From Rhodocollybia butyracea (lineage: Eukaryota > Basidiomycota > Agaricomycetes > Agaricales > Omphalotaceae): a DNA stretch of 64,000 bases. The notes under the pieces were generated by a model, which did no database searches, was not told where the DNA came from, and was given only the letters and a program-made list of their open reading frames with translations. Position numbers and translations under genes: made by a program. The stretch spans positions 1 through 64,000 of the forward strand of contig JADNRY010000345.1 of NCBI GenBank assembly GCA_015501585.1. The letters are read 5' to 3'. Positions 10,416 through 22,600 of this stretch are shown here, piece after piece. Each line of letters begins with the position of its first letter. Position 1 is the first letter of the stretch.

Positions 10416-12525
10416 CTAGAACTGTACAATTTCATCTCTCATACTACTGAGAATGCCTTCCACCTCAGGGAAGCGAGGGACGAAACTGCTCTGGAAATCT
10501 GGACACGGACTGCGAGGATTGTCAGTGGATCCTAATACCGGCTAGATTAACTCACTTAAAAACATCCTTGCGTAACTCGGTCTTGTGCTGAAGGACATCC
10601 TTGTCTGCAGATGGTACTATATTCAAAGCCCACAGGATAGTGGCTATACTGATGAATAGTGAATTGTCTGCGACGTGCCGGCCAACACAAACTCTACATG
10701 AAAGTGGAACGAAACGAGTATGTCCGTTATACAATGAGCAAGTAACAAGGCGAAGCAAGGAGCTCACCTTCGACCAAACCCGTAGGCAGAATGCCCGTCT
10801 TCGTCGCTCAGGAGAGTTCCGTCCTCGTTCAAAAATCGTTCGGGTCGGAATTCATGGGCATCAGTGCCATAGGTATCTGACGAACGATTGATTGACCTGT
10901 GGGATGTAGGTAAGTATGTAGAGTTAGGAAGAGATGAACACATACCAGACATTGGAAATGCAGATAGTACCTTTGGGGATGAAATAGTCCTCGTACCAAT
11001 CATCCTGATTTAAGGATCGGCATCAGTATGTGACCAGTGATGATACTATAACAAAACACTTGCCTCTACTGAAACGTGAGGGACACCAAAAGGGCCAGCT
11101 GGCTGCCAGCGAAGGACCTATTACACTAATTCGAAGTTGGTCTATGCGCAGGAAACGACAACCACCAACCTCTTTCACCACTGCCCGAATGTAAGGTAAG
11201 TGCTCCATGTCGCCGAAAGTGGGGGTACGGACTCGTCCTACCACGCGATCGATTTCTTCCTGAGCTTTTCGTTGAACATCAGGGTGAATTGTCATGGCAT
11301 GCAAAAGCCAAGCAATCATGTTGGCCGTCTGGAAGCGGTATAAGCAGATAATGCGGGAAGTGGTATCAGGGATATATCTACGGTTTCGAATCCTGCAATA
11401 CTGAGAATCAGACTGTGTTAGAAAATATAACTTTGATTCATAGCAAAATCGTACTAAATTGTCCCAGCCACCCAATATTTCTGTAGATCAGTCAAACCAG
11501 TCGTGATCTGCTCCTCAGCAAGTTTCACACTGAGACTGGCCTTTTCTTTGTGCTCCAGCTAGGGAAATCGTCTCAGTCATGTAACAAGATCGTTATGTAG
11601 ACTTACCGCTTCCTCAAAACACTGTTGAAAAAAGGCTGTGTATTTTTTGTAATCTTTTCGCGCGTCCCGTTTCCATTTTGCCATGAATTGGGGGAAGTAA
11701 TCCAAGACTGGGAAAATTTCGACAAGATATGCGCCGGGGTATAATAGTGCACCAAAGCGGTGAGCAATCTCGTCCAAGCTTTGGAGGATGGGCTCGTCGG
11801 AGCGGAGCGGAGGCCTTGCATAGCATAGGGAGACCATGGTTGAAGCTGCAGTTCTGTTGACAAAATGGGTTGGATGTTATCTGAGCGGACTTGACAAGAT
11901 ATTACCTCTGGATACTAGTCATTGGAGGCGCAGTCTTGTGCAATAAATCATGTGTAAGTATGAGAGCTTCGTTGATTTGACCGGGGTAATAATCTGCAGT
12001 AGCACGCAAGCTCAAAACGGAATGGCTTGCACGACGCATTGTCTGCCAGCTAAGGGGTATTCATTATTGATCGTGGACTGATAGCCTAGTAAATGTCTAC
12101 CTCTTGCCGTATCTTGCCAGAGGTAAGGCGAGAAAAGCGCCCAAGTAGCCGCCTACAATTGTCTTGGGACGGTCCGAGTAGTTGGTTGAACGACGATCCA
12201 TTAACTCATTGGCACTTTCCTTTGTGTTTAAAATGACCACATTCACACCTGCGAGGTTCATGTATACTATGGGACCTAGTCAAAGTAAGAGTCAAAGTAT
12301 TGAGCGTATTGGTTTCACTGTAAGAATACAATGGTATTCACCATACTTGTCTTTCATGCTGTCAAAAATTTCCCAGATTGGGGTGTCTCCACGCAGCTCG
12401 AGAAGGTTTCCTAGTATGGGCCATCCCTTTGGACCTGGCGGTAACTGTCTTTTCCTGCCTGAACGAATCCGATAGAGTACATATAGCGAGGAACCTAGAA
12501 AAAGTGCGTAGAGTGATATGGACAT
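10416..12525 (-). CDS. Cytochrome P450 monooxygenase (family 1), intact
   Basis: Haem-thiolate oxidase anchored in the ER membrane. The ATG at 12525 starts MSISLYALFLGSSLYVLYR, a signal anchor, then the hinge LPPGPKGWPILG. Exon 1 is 12342-12525 and exon 2 is 12101-12275. Splicing yields every P450 landmark: helix C WQTMR, the oxygen-binding motif AGFETT (joined across a 53-nt intron near 11340-11390), helix K ExxR in KEVLRW, the PERF-type RPERFL, and the haem loop YGFGRRVCVGRH, split by an intron after GRR. The protein ends in a PRFPEVEGIL-type tail with the stop at 10416-10418. Length is about 510 residues, normal for fungal P450s. I see no frameshift. It lies 16 kb from the sesquiterpene synthase and may oxidise its product, but that is inference. 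A 5' fragment of a close paralogue is at 3925-4342. Confidence 0.9.
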
Positions 12526-12960
12526 TGTGTAATGAAGATGATATCGAGACACTGACAGTTTTAAAGCCCTGCATAACGTACATGTCAGAATTCCATCAGG
12601 GGTGCAAGTGGACGCTTGCGGCTTTTCAATCTCATGATTTACAAAGTATAGCATAGTATCCGAAGAACCTGAATTCCAAAAATAAAAAGAAAATAAGTTG
12701 CAAGTTGCATTGGTCCAAGCCGGACTTCTCCATTGATATTGTAGAGCGTGTGGTGGGTTCGAGGAACAAGTCTCCAGGCATAAGGCTTATCACCGCGGTG
12801 TTCCAAGAGTGGGCGCTTACATAGGGCCTATTTCCACGACAAACATCCTCACTACTTATTATACATAGTAGGATACTAGGACTACTTACTAGTACTGATC
12901 GATATTGACTGACCTGAAGCTTTCTGTGACGAATACAAAACAGTGAATCTACATTAGAAT
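12526..12960. other. Intergenic gap, no gene seen
   Basis: This stretch lies upstream of the family-1 P450 and downstream of the 621-aa gene. No conserved motif was found. Confidence 0.4.
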
Positions 12961-14876
12961 CTATAACGATTTTCGTCGGGTTCCCGCGGTAGCTGTTGGT
13001 GCATCTAGAGCGAGTCCTAGCTGGTCGCTTGTGGACACAGACATTCCCTGCATGTCAATACGACTGTCATACATAAACTGAGGCAGTTTAAAACCGCCCT
13101 TGTAGCATGCACCAGACGGATCGTGACCAAAACCAGTTCTCGGTCCAAATCTAGATGAGATGGCTTTCTGAAAGTTTTGAAAGCACAGAACTTGTGCGGA
13201 TGCAGGAACAACTGCTCCTAGAATATCGCCATTCCCGGCGCACAGTACGGGGCCACCCAAGGCAAGGTCACTGACGTTGATGTCGCCGATTTCATCTTTC
13301 CGTCTTATAGTATCCGGTTTAGAATTTGAACGCCAAAGGATAGCACGAGATATATGGTGAGCGTCAGGGAAGATCCATTGAGCGCCTGACAGGACAGACT
13401 GGCAAACAGACAAGTCGCTTACTCGATCTAGAGTCCTACCATCAGGTTCAATGCTGGAGTTTCCTGCACTGACATAGGGATAAGTCACGGTGAATATAGC
13501 TTTCGAACGATAGTCAAAAACAGATTCGTAAGGGATAAATCCTGTGAGCTGAGGTAGGCCTGGAAGTGCAGCCATCTGAGGGAGATTTTCGCCAGTGATG
13601 AAAGAAAGATCATGGGTGTATCCAGACGGATATGGCTGAGTTGAGGAAGGAAAATCATAGGTGGCTGTTATTTTTCCTATGTCAGCTCTTTTCCTAGCGC
13701 AGTAAATGGGGAAGACACTGAAAACTTTGGCACCCAGTGAGGACGCTCCCACTTTTGAGACCCAGAAAGGAATCGAAGTGACGGGGGGCTCTGGTGACGA
13801 TGGCCAAGTGAAGGGTTTGTAAGGTGGCCAAGGGTTTGGCGCTGGGACAGTCGGTCTAGCAAAATATAGAGCCTTTTTCCAGAGAAACGAAGAAACGTTG
13901 GCGAACAATCTCCTTGTTTTCTGTGCTACATCAGTTACAAAGGCTGGTTGAGGAGTGGGCACGAAGCCATGAGTGGTTGTAGTGATATATGTTTCATTAT
14001 CTGGTCCAATGATCCGTATACCAAGACTCCCACCAGGTTTTAGACATTGGCCTGGCGCCGTTTCCCAACTGTGGACTTTCTTTCCACAGGGAACCGTGTG
14101 TGATAAAGGAACCATGCTACCTGGTGTGTTGCTTGTTACGAAGTAGGGGAGATCACCAATGGTGAGGGGCCATTCGTGGTCAGCTAGCACGGATTCTGGA
14201 ACTCCGTTTATGATCAACTCTACCTCTCCATATTGGAAGACAGTTAGACCACAGACAAACGGAAGGACAAGAATAATCAACGATATATCCACGGGAGTAA
14301 CGGATGGGAAACGTGGATCGATCCTCAAAATAGGATCCATCTTATACCCCTCAGTGATAAGAAAACCTCCCGGAGGATGCTTTGGATTCCTGTGGGGCCG
14401 AAAGACAGAGTTTTCTTCAGGCCTAAAATGCAACTGTCTGCCGAAAAAATGTGTGATTGATGATAGGAGATGGGCATCTTTATTGGCGACTACCCATATT
14501 GTTTCTTCGTCACTGAAATCAACAGCGAAAATTTCGATTGAAGCAAAGGGGCCCATGGAGCAGACTTTACTTTCATCGAGGCTCCTACCAGGTGGGAGCC
14601 GGTACGTTAACGGTGGATCGAAATTCTTGTCTGCCACTGTATGCTTGAGTTCAGAATACGTTCAAAATTTGATAGGAAGATACTACCTTTTGAGACGCGA
14701 CGCGGGGAGGTCGGGGTTAATCCGATGGGCCACAAGGAACGGTTTGTTTTCCTTATGTTTGCTTTCTCTCTCAACGCAGAACAGTTGTTTCTAGTTTCCG
14801 TAGGCCATGTAAAGGCACCACGACCAAGTGGGGTTGAGGGGTCTACAGGCTTTACATCCTCTAAAGGAAGGGACAT
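12961..14876 (-). CDS. Unrecognised 621-aa protein, two exons
   Basis: Exon 1 (14687-14876) starts at MSLPLEDVKPVDP and exon 2 (12961-14636) is joined by a 50-nt intron (14637-14686). The join is in frame, giving 621 residues. The long uninterrupted second exon with no lesions argues for a real gene. The middle is rich in Pro and aromatic residues. Near the C terminus the block DLALGGPVLCAGNGDILGAV resembles the region around the active-site serine of chymotrypsin-fold proteases (normally GDSGGP), but the serine is not there. A hydrophobic stretch VDISLIILVLPFVCGLTVF sits near residue 180. I cannot name the family. It could be a degenerate protease-fold protein or something unrelated. It lies next to the family-1 P450 but shows no link to terpenoid chemistry. 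Confidence 0.75.
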
Positions 14877-15361
14877 TCTTCTGAGTTGCGGCTTTGTTGT
14901 TGCTAGGGGTAACCGTACTAGGGGCGTTGGAGAGGTGATTCTGTCGAACGATGTAGTTTATTAATCGATCCTTGGCCGGTAAATAAACCATGAATATCCT
15001 TGGATTAGGTGGAGAAAGGCGAGGAGAGAGACTTGTGGCTTATTGATAGTCGAATCTAGATGACATAACCACTGTGAAAATAATTGAAATTGTTGAAAAT
15101 ATGAGTGAAAAAGGTAGTGTCAAAGCGTGAAATACTTAATGGGCGTTTCGGTGAAGAGATGCAGAACTTGTTCTCTCGTGGTCTCGCTGATAAAAGAGGA
15201 GTGTATTGCGGTATCTGTTACTCGGAAGGAAACCAGTGTGCCTCTGAGCGGATGAAAACTAAGATGACGACCATGAATAACAAAAATCTGACCACCCTTT
15301 GGTTGAATAGTGCTCATCAAAATATCGAAAAAGGACACGACCACTACCGTCTAAACTAACG

Positions 15362-17325
15362 TTAAGTTTTCAATGTCCGTTTGAACTGATCCAACGCCGA
15401 ACTCTTTTCCTGCGGTTCATCTCCATATCTGACTCTTCGAATCTCCGCTTTGCGTTCAGCTTGCAGTTTTTCGAGTTTGGCGCGAATAGTGACCTGTTGG
15501 AAAGGTGTGAGAAGATGAGCAATGGAATAACGATACAAGATACGCAAGTAAGGAAATGGAAGGGAAGAGAGAGAAAGGCCAAAGACATGTATGCAGCAGG
15601 AAAATTGCTTACCGCTGTAGGATAACATTTTTCCTTTGCTTCCTCTAGTACCTCTTCACACTCTCGCCTTTCCTCGCATCTTCTCTTCTCTCGTTCCTCC
15701 TTGTCGATCTTACCTTACTATCTGGGTCTTTGTCATCTGCGTCGGAAGCAAATTCTTCGGTCCTGATACCTATAGCCGTTCCGCAAGCGAAAGACGGCTG
15801 TAAGGGATTTCATTCGTACGAGAGGAACCAGAACCACTAGGATTAATTCTCAGTCTGATCGTACGGTAAGGATTACGGTCCTGATAATCACCTGTGGTTG
15901 AGATTTTCGTGGTCAGCTTTGAAGATGGTGCCAAGCCTCCGACAAATTCTGGGTCAAGAGTAATCAGATCTGGCTGAATCAAGACGTGGGCAAAAAATCG
16001 GTAAGACAGCGACAACCGGCGATGAACACCACAAACCTCGTCGAGCAAAGCTCGGACTTTTCTCTCCCTATGTCCTTCACACCTTCGTATAGGTCTAAAT
16101 CTCCAGTATCCATACGCCTTCACCAGCCCTGGAACTAAGGATACTACTAGTTCCCTGAGCATGTCCGATAGATAGAATATCCCGCAATGGCGCGAAACGA
16201 AGGGAAGTGATCAGTCGACGGGATGCAGTCGGTAGAGGATGGGTCATGTAGAGAGGTGTTGCGATGGCGCGTTATGAATGGCTTTTATCGAGGGTGAGGT
16301 ATACATGTTGACGCTGCCGCCACTTGCAACAGCAAGAACGCCTTTCTGAGCCTTTCTGACTCCACTCCACTTCTGCGTCTCCTTTTCTGCCGTTCCTGAG
16401 GCTCCATTCACGTACGGCGCCTTTCCAGTTCCGACAATCCCATATCTTAACGCTGCCATCTTTTCCAGCGGTGGCCATGTACTCCGCCCCGCTCGGGTCA
16501 ACATAAACACTCGCTACAGGCCAAGGTGTACGAGACTTTAACAGCTGAGTGTGGAAGATTCGGAGTCCACGTGTGACACAGCCGTTCTGGTGTTCTAGAT
16601 AAAGAACTGCGTAATGCGGATTCTGTGCAGGGCTGAGCGCTGAGCATGCGCCGAGAGCGGTACGAGGCCAGTGATACGGCAAAAATTTCAGCCTTGTTGA
16701 ACTAATGTGATCTTTGAGCTTGTGGATTACTATACGCCGTGTCGATCGTAAGTAAAAGTGTATTTTGCTGTGTGACGATAGAATGAATGATCCTGGAGAA
16801 AAAGGATGTCTTTGCCCGTTTCGCCTAGCTGCAGCTCGTTATGTATAGCGCCTGTGAGGTATTGAAAGCGGCAACATGACCTGTTTTCCTGCAACTGCCA
16901 TATGCCGTCCGTTCCATCGAGCTTCATTTCAAGCCGCCCTCGTGCAGCCCGCTCCTGCCTCTCTAACAATTTCCCTCTGCGCGAGGCGCCAGTTTGGATA
17001 AGTCCTGATTAATGATTCTTCCGAAGGAAGTAAGTCCACTGCATCCGAGAGCAAGGATTGAAATTGGGCGATATGGGTTGCAATATTTACGAGTGAACAA
17101 CGAAGTTGTGTTTTTTGGCAATGTGCTTATACGGTGAAGATTCTATTGTTTCATTGTGCTGGGTTTGTAAAGATTTAGAATAGTTGTGTTTGTGTTTTTT
17201 ACTATCGAGGGAGAGGTTTTGTTTCGTGGAGAGCCCAGCTTTGGGTTGAGATAATGTGGTCCTTTTTCGTTTTCCGACTACTAGTGGCTGGATCGCATCG
17301 GCTTTAGCTATGTATATGAGGGCGG
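15362..17325 (-). pseudogene. UTP7: UTP7 (WDR46 homologue) pseudogene, copy 1
   Basis: UTP7 is a WD-repeat subunit of the small-subunit processome that acts in 18S rRNA maturation in the nucleolus. Remnants appear in the correct order on the minus strand: a basic N terminus (KADAIQPLV, GKRKR), the region with LERQERAARGRLEMKLD, the propeller blade GAIHNELQLGET, then MATAGKDGSVKIWDCRNWK, the segment before LDPEFVGGLAPSSK, and the C-terminal AIRAKLEKLQ-type tail ending near FKRT. Frame changes occur near 16380, where the SVKIWDC frame gives way to the VASGGSVNMYTSP frame, and again in the blade before it. The copy is therefore broken. It heads unit 1 of the tandem array, transcribed away from gene V copy 1. 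Confidence 0.75.
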
Positions 17326-17539
17326 AATATGAATGTTCAATGTTCAATGAAAAAGCGCGTGAAAACGGGAAATCGGACCGTCGGGACAATTTCAAGCGCC
17401 TATTTGTCCCTTGAGCGCCAAGGTTATCGGAAACGCGTAGCATGCGTTAGTCCGATGGAACTCGATATCTCTGCTTTAAACACACATCTGACGCTGCGAA
17501 TACACTTTCCATCAATACACATCGGCACATACACATGCG

Positions 17540-18813
17540 TTGGCGATGGAAGCCTTGCTCGACACCCAGCTGTTTAGTCTAAGAGTCGGGAAGCATGGTC
17601 GCAAGAGGTCTGGGCTTGGACAGGAGGGTCGTCAGTGCTTTTCTAGCCTAGGTACCAATGGGCGAAGCCGAAGCATATGCAACAGGTCTTTGGGCGCACA
17701 CTGGGACAACGGTGCATTCGAAGGCGTTAGATATCGAATGGAAGCCGTGAAGAAGGCCGTCATATTCGTGGGTAGTTAGGCGAAGTAGGCACGGCGGTGG
17801 CAGCAAAATCAGCGCAATCATCTCGTGAATGGTTTGGTTTCGATCCCGAGACAATTGTTACTCGCGTCGTATCTCTAAATCGAGTCCATTTCCATCCCTT
17901 GGTCACTGCTTCAATCCCTACAACCCAAGTCCTCTCCCCCATCATATCATTTGTACCGGTACCGCAGCCAACTTCCTGTGGAGATGCGTTCAATGCACCT
18001 GTTCTGCTAGTCTAGTTGATAGTGCTCAAGTGGCTGGCAACGTCAACCGAAACGCGTCAGCTGTGCTAACTTTGGCGGAGCAATGATCAGTACTTCAAGC
18101 TTCAAGCTTCAGTCTTTGGGTCGGGAGACGGGAATCATCTGGCAGCGAGTGTGTCTGGTTGAGGATGACCAGCTGGGGCCCCGGTCATGTTCCTGCGATC
18201 TTGGAGCTGTTCCTCCTGCAACATCCGAACATGAAATGTGCCGTCTGCACATTCAGAGATGGGGGCAGGGTTTGGGCACGAACGGATCTTATCGCCGGTA
18301 TGAATCCAACTGCGACGCCTGAGTCGGCTCTGCAGATGAAGGTTATTGGTGGGATACCTGCTCACCAACTCTTCGATCTCAGATAATTATCTTATTAAAA
18401 GCCAACAGTTTGGTATTTCCACCGGATCAGCATCTACACCAACTCCTAGGATTGGGGCCAGCTATCGTCATTAATATGACATTGGACAAGGAGTGTGGCT
18501 TGGCATGAGTGGTATATCAAGTATGAGCACCGCAGGTTCACTGGGCTCACTGGGCTCATTGATAGGCTCCTTATATCCCAATGACATCTCACAGGGGGTA
18601 ATGCAGCGGGTTCGAGTACTCTAGCACCGGTATGCGCTTTCACTTCCTCCTCAAAGCTCGAGTCCTCATGGTTTCCTTTCTTCATTTATTAAAGACTTTA
18701 TGGAGGACGCACTACGCGCCGGAAAACTTTCCCCCCCAGTGAAAGATGTAAGAACGCTATTCTTCTTATTTGAATCCTCATTCGACGAGCTCGACGACAC
18801 CATGCGAAACTGA
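17540..18813 (+). pseudogene. Unrecognised gene V, copy 1 (decayed)
   Basis: Four related copies lie in the window, each just upstream of a P450 of family 2. This one opens near MEALLDTQ. Its 3' end encodes MEDALRAGKLSPPVKDVRTL followed by an acidic/aromatic tail ending DTMRN and a stop at 18811-18813. Between them a block akin to RNACVKGYVCRACFGGAMIS in other copies is partly out of frame. Cys spacing hints at a small zinc-binding segment, but I do not recognise the family. Comparison of copies shows indels, so all may be pseudogenes. It runs divergently from the UTP7 relic. Confidence 0.5.
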
Positions 18814-18989
18814 CCGCTGACCGCAGTTGATAACGTACGCGGCGATTGTAGGGCAATGTGTGGGGTTGGATAGGGTTACTGTTCATGGTACCTAGAGACA
18901 GAGGCGAGGGAGAAAGGAAAGGTCGTTTTGACGCCAGATAGACCACCAGAAGAGAAAGGACAGCCGAGGCAGTGGCTTCTTGTTTCTTC

Positions 18990-19145
18990 GTTACCAGTGG
19001 AATATGCCTTAATTGAGAAGCTGGCGGACTTACGAACCAGTGACCTTGACTCAAATGCTTGAAGCTTCCCACAACCGTGCTGACGTCCACGAATTGCAGG
19101 CCTGTAAAAGGATTCCGAAGTGAAGTACTCAAATTATCCTTCTCT
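18990..19145 (-). repeat. Inverted segment of the tandem unit
   Basis: The reverse complement of this stretch aligns with 26715-26815 and 39720-39800, which lie in direct orientation upstream of P450 copies C and E. Shared landmarks include the words GGACGTCAGC and GGAAGCTT, then CGTAAGTCCG and CTCAA(C/T)TAAGG. In unit 1 alone this block is flipped, so a small inversion occurred after duplication. Confidence 0.6.
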
Positions 19146-19596
19146 TACTGTTTTAATTAACCTGCTTAGTACTAGAACTTTGTTTAGAACCTAATAACCA
19201 CCAGGTGGGCTATGTATATGTACACACTGGTACTTCGAATCCATCAGACTTAGTCCTCCCCCTGTCTAAGTGGAGATTGGCGAGTTTTTTCGAAGCTGGT
19301 ATCCCATGGGCACATGGACAGATCGGGCTTTCAACCTTGAACTGTGTGTGAACAGAACTGTTCTTTGTCGCAAACCTTCCTCGTGGCTCCGATCTTCACC
19401 CCTCCCGGTGCCAAATTGGTAATAGTGGGCTGATATCACTGTGCACTTCCTTTGTGCCCATATCAAAATATTAAGGTGACTATCATGCTCGACAGGCTTT
19501 AATTCATTCACTAAAGCAGTTAGCAGTAGTCAGCTGTGGAAATTGGCACGGCATTCTCCTGTCTGGTTCTGTTCCTGGTAATGTTCCTCGGACCTC

Positions 19597-19604
19597 TATA
19601 TAAG
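19597..19604 (+). promoter_or_regulatory. TATA box of the family-2 P450 promoter repeat
   Basis: TATATAAG lies 37 bp before the first ATG of copy A. Equivalent TATATA motifs lie at 20376, 27171, 33683 and 40163 before copies B, C, D and E, in about 220-250 bp of shared upstream sequence. Confidence 0.6.
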
Positions 19605-19633
19605 GTAGCAAACTGTGCGTCCCAGAAGTGACC

Positions 19634-20173
19634 ATGTCCATGGCACCTGGCTCATCTTTTTTGGCCTTTGGGATTGCAGTTTCTGCAGTAGCTCTAATAT
19701 ATCTCTTTCCACGCCGTCGCCAGTCCGTTGTCGAGTCCTACCCTCCAGGTCCCAAATCCCCAAATATTCCGACTCTTGATGCCTGGGTACAATATCAAGA
19801 CTGGGGAGAGAGTATGGTTCGTTACTTTTCTTCCCCATGACTCAACATCCCGATGTTCAGACCAAAGCGCAAGCGGAAATTGATCACGTTATTGGGAGAG
19901 ATCGACTACCTACTTTTGAAGACCGGCAGTCTCTTCCATACGTTGAATCAATCTATCGCGAAATAATGCGAATGCACCCGCCTGCCCCTACTGGTTTGAG
20001 ATACTTGATTCAAGAGATTGCATATTTCCTGAGATTTTGCAGGTCTCCCCCACTTTTCAACTGAAGATGACTTCTATCGAGGTTACTACCTCCCTAAAGG
20101 TCTTTAAAATCTTTTGTTTTAGGGCACATTTTAATGTCCTCGTTTCAGGCTGTCAGGTTGTTGCCAATATCTG
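19634..20173 (+). pseudogene. P450 family 2, copy A (exon 1 fused to exon 8)
   Basis: The promoter repeat and exon 1 are intact, with the membrane anchor and PPGPKSPNIPTLDAW. About 30 bp into intron 1 the sequence jumps straight into the middle of the exon equivalent to exon 8 (MTQHPDVQTKAQAEIDHVIG). It carries on through exon 9 and exon 10 and ends at the exon 10 donor near 20173. There it joins a second copy of the promoter repeat belonging to copy B. Exons 2-7 (helix C and the oxygen-binding motif) and 11-13 (haem loop) are gone. This is the product of internal deletion plus unequal exchange between tandem copies and cannot make an active enzyme. Confidence 0.88.
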
Positions 20174-20410
20174 GTTCTTTGTCACAAACGTTCCTCATGG
20201 CTCCGATCTTCACACACCCCCGGTGCCAAATTGGTAATATTGGGCTGATATCGCTGTAAACTTCTTTGTGCCATATCTGGGCCATATCAAAATATTAAGG
20301 TTTACCTTCTTGACTGTCATGCTCGGCAGGCTTTACGGTGGAAATCACTCTGGCTCCGTCCTGGTACTGTCCCTGTATATAAGGTAGGAACGGTGCGTCC
20401 CAGCAGTGAC

Positions 20411-22600
20411 ATGTCCATGGCACCTGCCTCATCTTTTTTGGCCTTTGGGATTGCAGTTTCTACAGTAGCTCTACTATATCTCTTTCACGCCGCGGCCGTC
20501 GCCAGTCCTTTGCCGAGTCCTACCACCAGGTCCCAAATCCCCGAATATTCCGACTCTTGATCCCTGGATCCAATTTCGAGAGTGGGGGAGAGAGTATGGT
20601 TCGTTACTTATTATTCCTTAGTACGGTCGTATAAGAAATGCTGATTCAACTTTTATTCCAACAGGAGATCTCGTCTACATCCGTGAAAATAACATGCTCA
20701 TTCTCAACAATGCTCATGTTGCCATAGATCTACTAGACAAACGTGCTCGTATCTACTCGGATCGAGCAATGACGAACATGATGAAGCTGTGAGTTTGGAC
20801 CTCGAACATTCTGAGTCACTGCTAAGCTTTTCGTTCACAAGGTGTGGATTCGATGATATACTTTCCACACAGGTGAATAATCTAACTTGCCTAACAAACT
20901 CGCCTTCAACATAGAACTGATTTATCTTCGCCAACTCCTGTGCAGCGATATTCGGATAAATGGCGAGGAAATAGGAGGCTTTTCCAGCAAAATTTTCGTA
21001 AATCTGTCAGCAGTCGCTTTTATCCGGTCCAATACAAAGAAATTCACCAGTTTTTGCATAACCTGGCGGACGTCCCAGAAGAATTTATGCAGCACACAAT
21101 GTCGTACGTTTTATTTCGGAGGGTCAAATTCAGTACTGATTTTCTCACAAGAGTCTCCCAAGGCCTCATTTATGCATCATTATATGGACTGGACATTCGT
21201 TCGGATGGTCGTCTTGCTCAGAAAGCTGAAGAAACTGCGAACGTAATTGGACAAGCAATTGTAGAGCCCTTTCCTGCCATTGAACGATTTCCGTGGCTGC
21301 ATTTCATGCCTTCCTGGTTCCCTGGATGTGGTTTTCAAAAGGTAGTACAAAAATGTATAGCAGGTGTAAAGGAAGCAGATACCATTCCATTCGACAATGC
21401 AGTAAATAACTTGGTTAGTATGTCTTCAACTTTGAACTTTGCTTATTCAATCTCTTGCAATCCAGAAAATGGGAACTGGTACTTCACTTGTCGCCGAGCT
21501 AGCTCTTGAAAATCCTGAGGATATCGAGAAGATCAAGGCAATGGGAACTGTCAGCTTTCTAGGTGAGACTTGCTTTTGTTAATACTAGATCAAAGAAAGA
21601 AAAAAATTAATGTTTACCTTCAGCGGCGTCTGATACGGTATGAAGTCTTTTCTTGGACTGACTCCATGCAACTTACTATTGTATGGAATTTAATAGACAA
21701 TGTCTTCAATTGCATCCTTTCTCCTCACCATGACTCAACATCCCGAAGTTCAGTCTAAAGCGCAAGCGGAAATTGACCACGTTATTGGGAGAGATCGACT
21801 ACCAACTTTTGATGACCGACAGTCCCTTCCATATGTTGAATCAATCTATCGTGAAATAATGCGGATGCACCCACCTGTCCCTACTAGTATGAGATATTTA
21901 ATTCAGGAGATTGAATATTTCTTGAGATTTTGCAGATCTCCCCATGTTTCAACTGAAGATGACTTCTATCGGGGTTACTACCTCCCTAAAGGTTATTAGA
22001 ATCTTTCGTTTTAGGGCACATTTTAATGTCCTCGTTTCAGGCTGTCAGGTTGTTGCCAATATCTGGTGAGTTTATGATCTCTTCTAAATTTCGGACAGAC
22101 TTGTGCAATGCTAAAAGACGTTCTTAGGGGTATCAATCGAGATCCCAATATGTTCCCGGAACCAGATAAATTCATGCCTGAACGTTTTCTGAACTCTCCA
22201 ACTGGGCCATATACGAATATCAACAATATCTATGCATTCGGATTCGGCCGAAGGTGTGTAATTTTGTTCAAGCATATCCTTCCCTGTCCTTTTTGTCTAT
22301 ATAGAGTTTGTGCAGGCCGCCACATGGCTGACAACACTGTCTGGCTTACGATTGTATCTGTCCTGGCCACACTGGATCTTCGCAATGCCAAAGATGATAC
22401 AGATAATGAAATTGACATACCAGGAGAGTATACTAAAACTTTCTTCCGGTATGTGCTTGAGTCTGTGTTATTCTATATGCTGATGATACTAATCAACGCC
22501 CTGAGCGTATTTCAGGCATCCCTTGCCATACCGATCTTCCATTACGCCTCGCGACCAGCAAGCACGGGACCTGATTTTGGCGACCACTACGGTAGATTGA
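20411..22600 (+). pseudogene. P450 family 2, copy B (frameshifted)
   Basis: All 13 exons of the family-2 model are present in order, including the WRGNRR helix C block, the AASDTT motif on the 14-nt exon, ExxR (YREIMRM), PERFL and FGFGRRVCAGRH. Two regions break the frame. Exon 1 has compensating and non-compensating indels at about 20484-20530, compared with CTTTCCACGCCGCCGC in copies D and E. Exon 9 lacks one base in the C-run at about 21938-21943. Splice sites are otherwise conserved. It is a recently inactivated copy, or would be intact if both regions were assembly errors. The stop is at 22598-22600. Confidence 0.8.

Noticed and set aside
14159..14794. 211-codon plus-strand frame
   Set aside because: Antisense shadow of the intact 621-aa gene on the minus strand.
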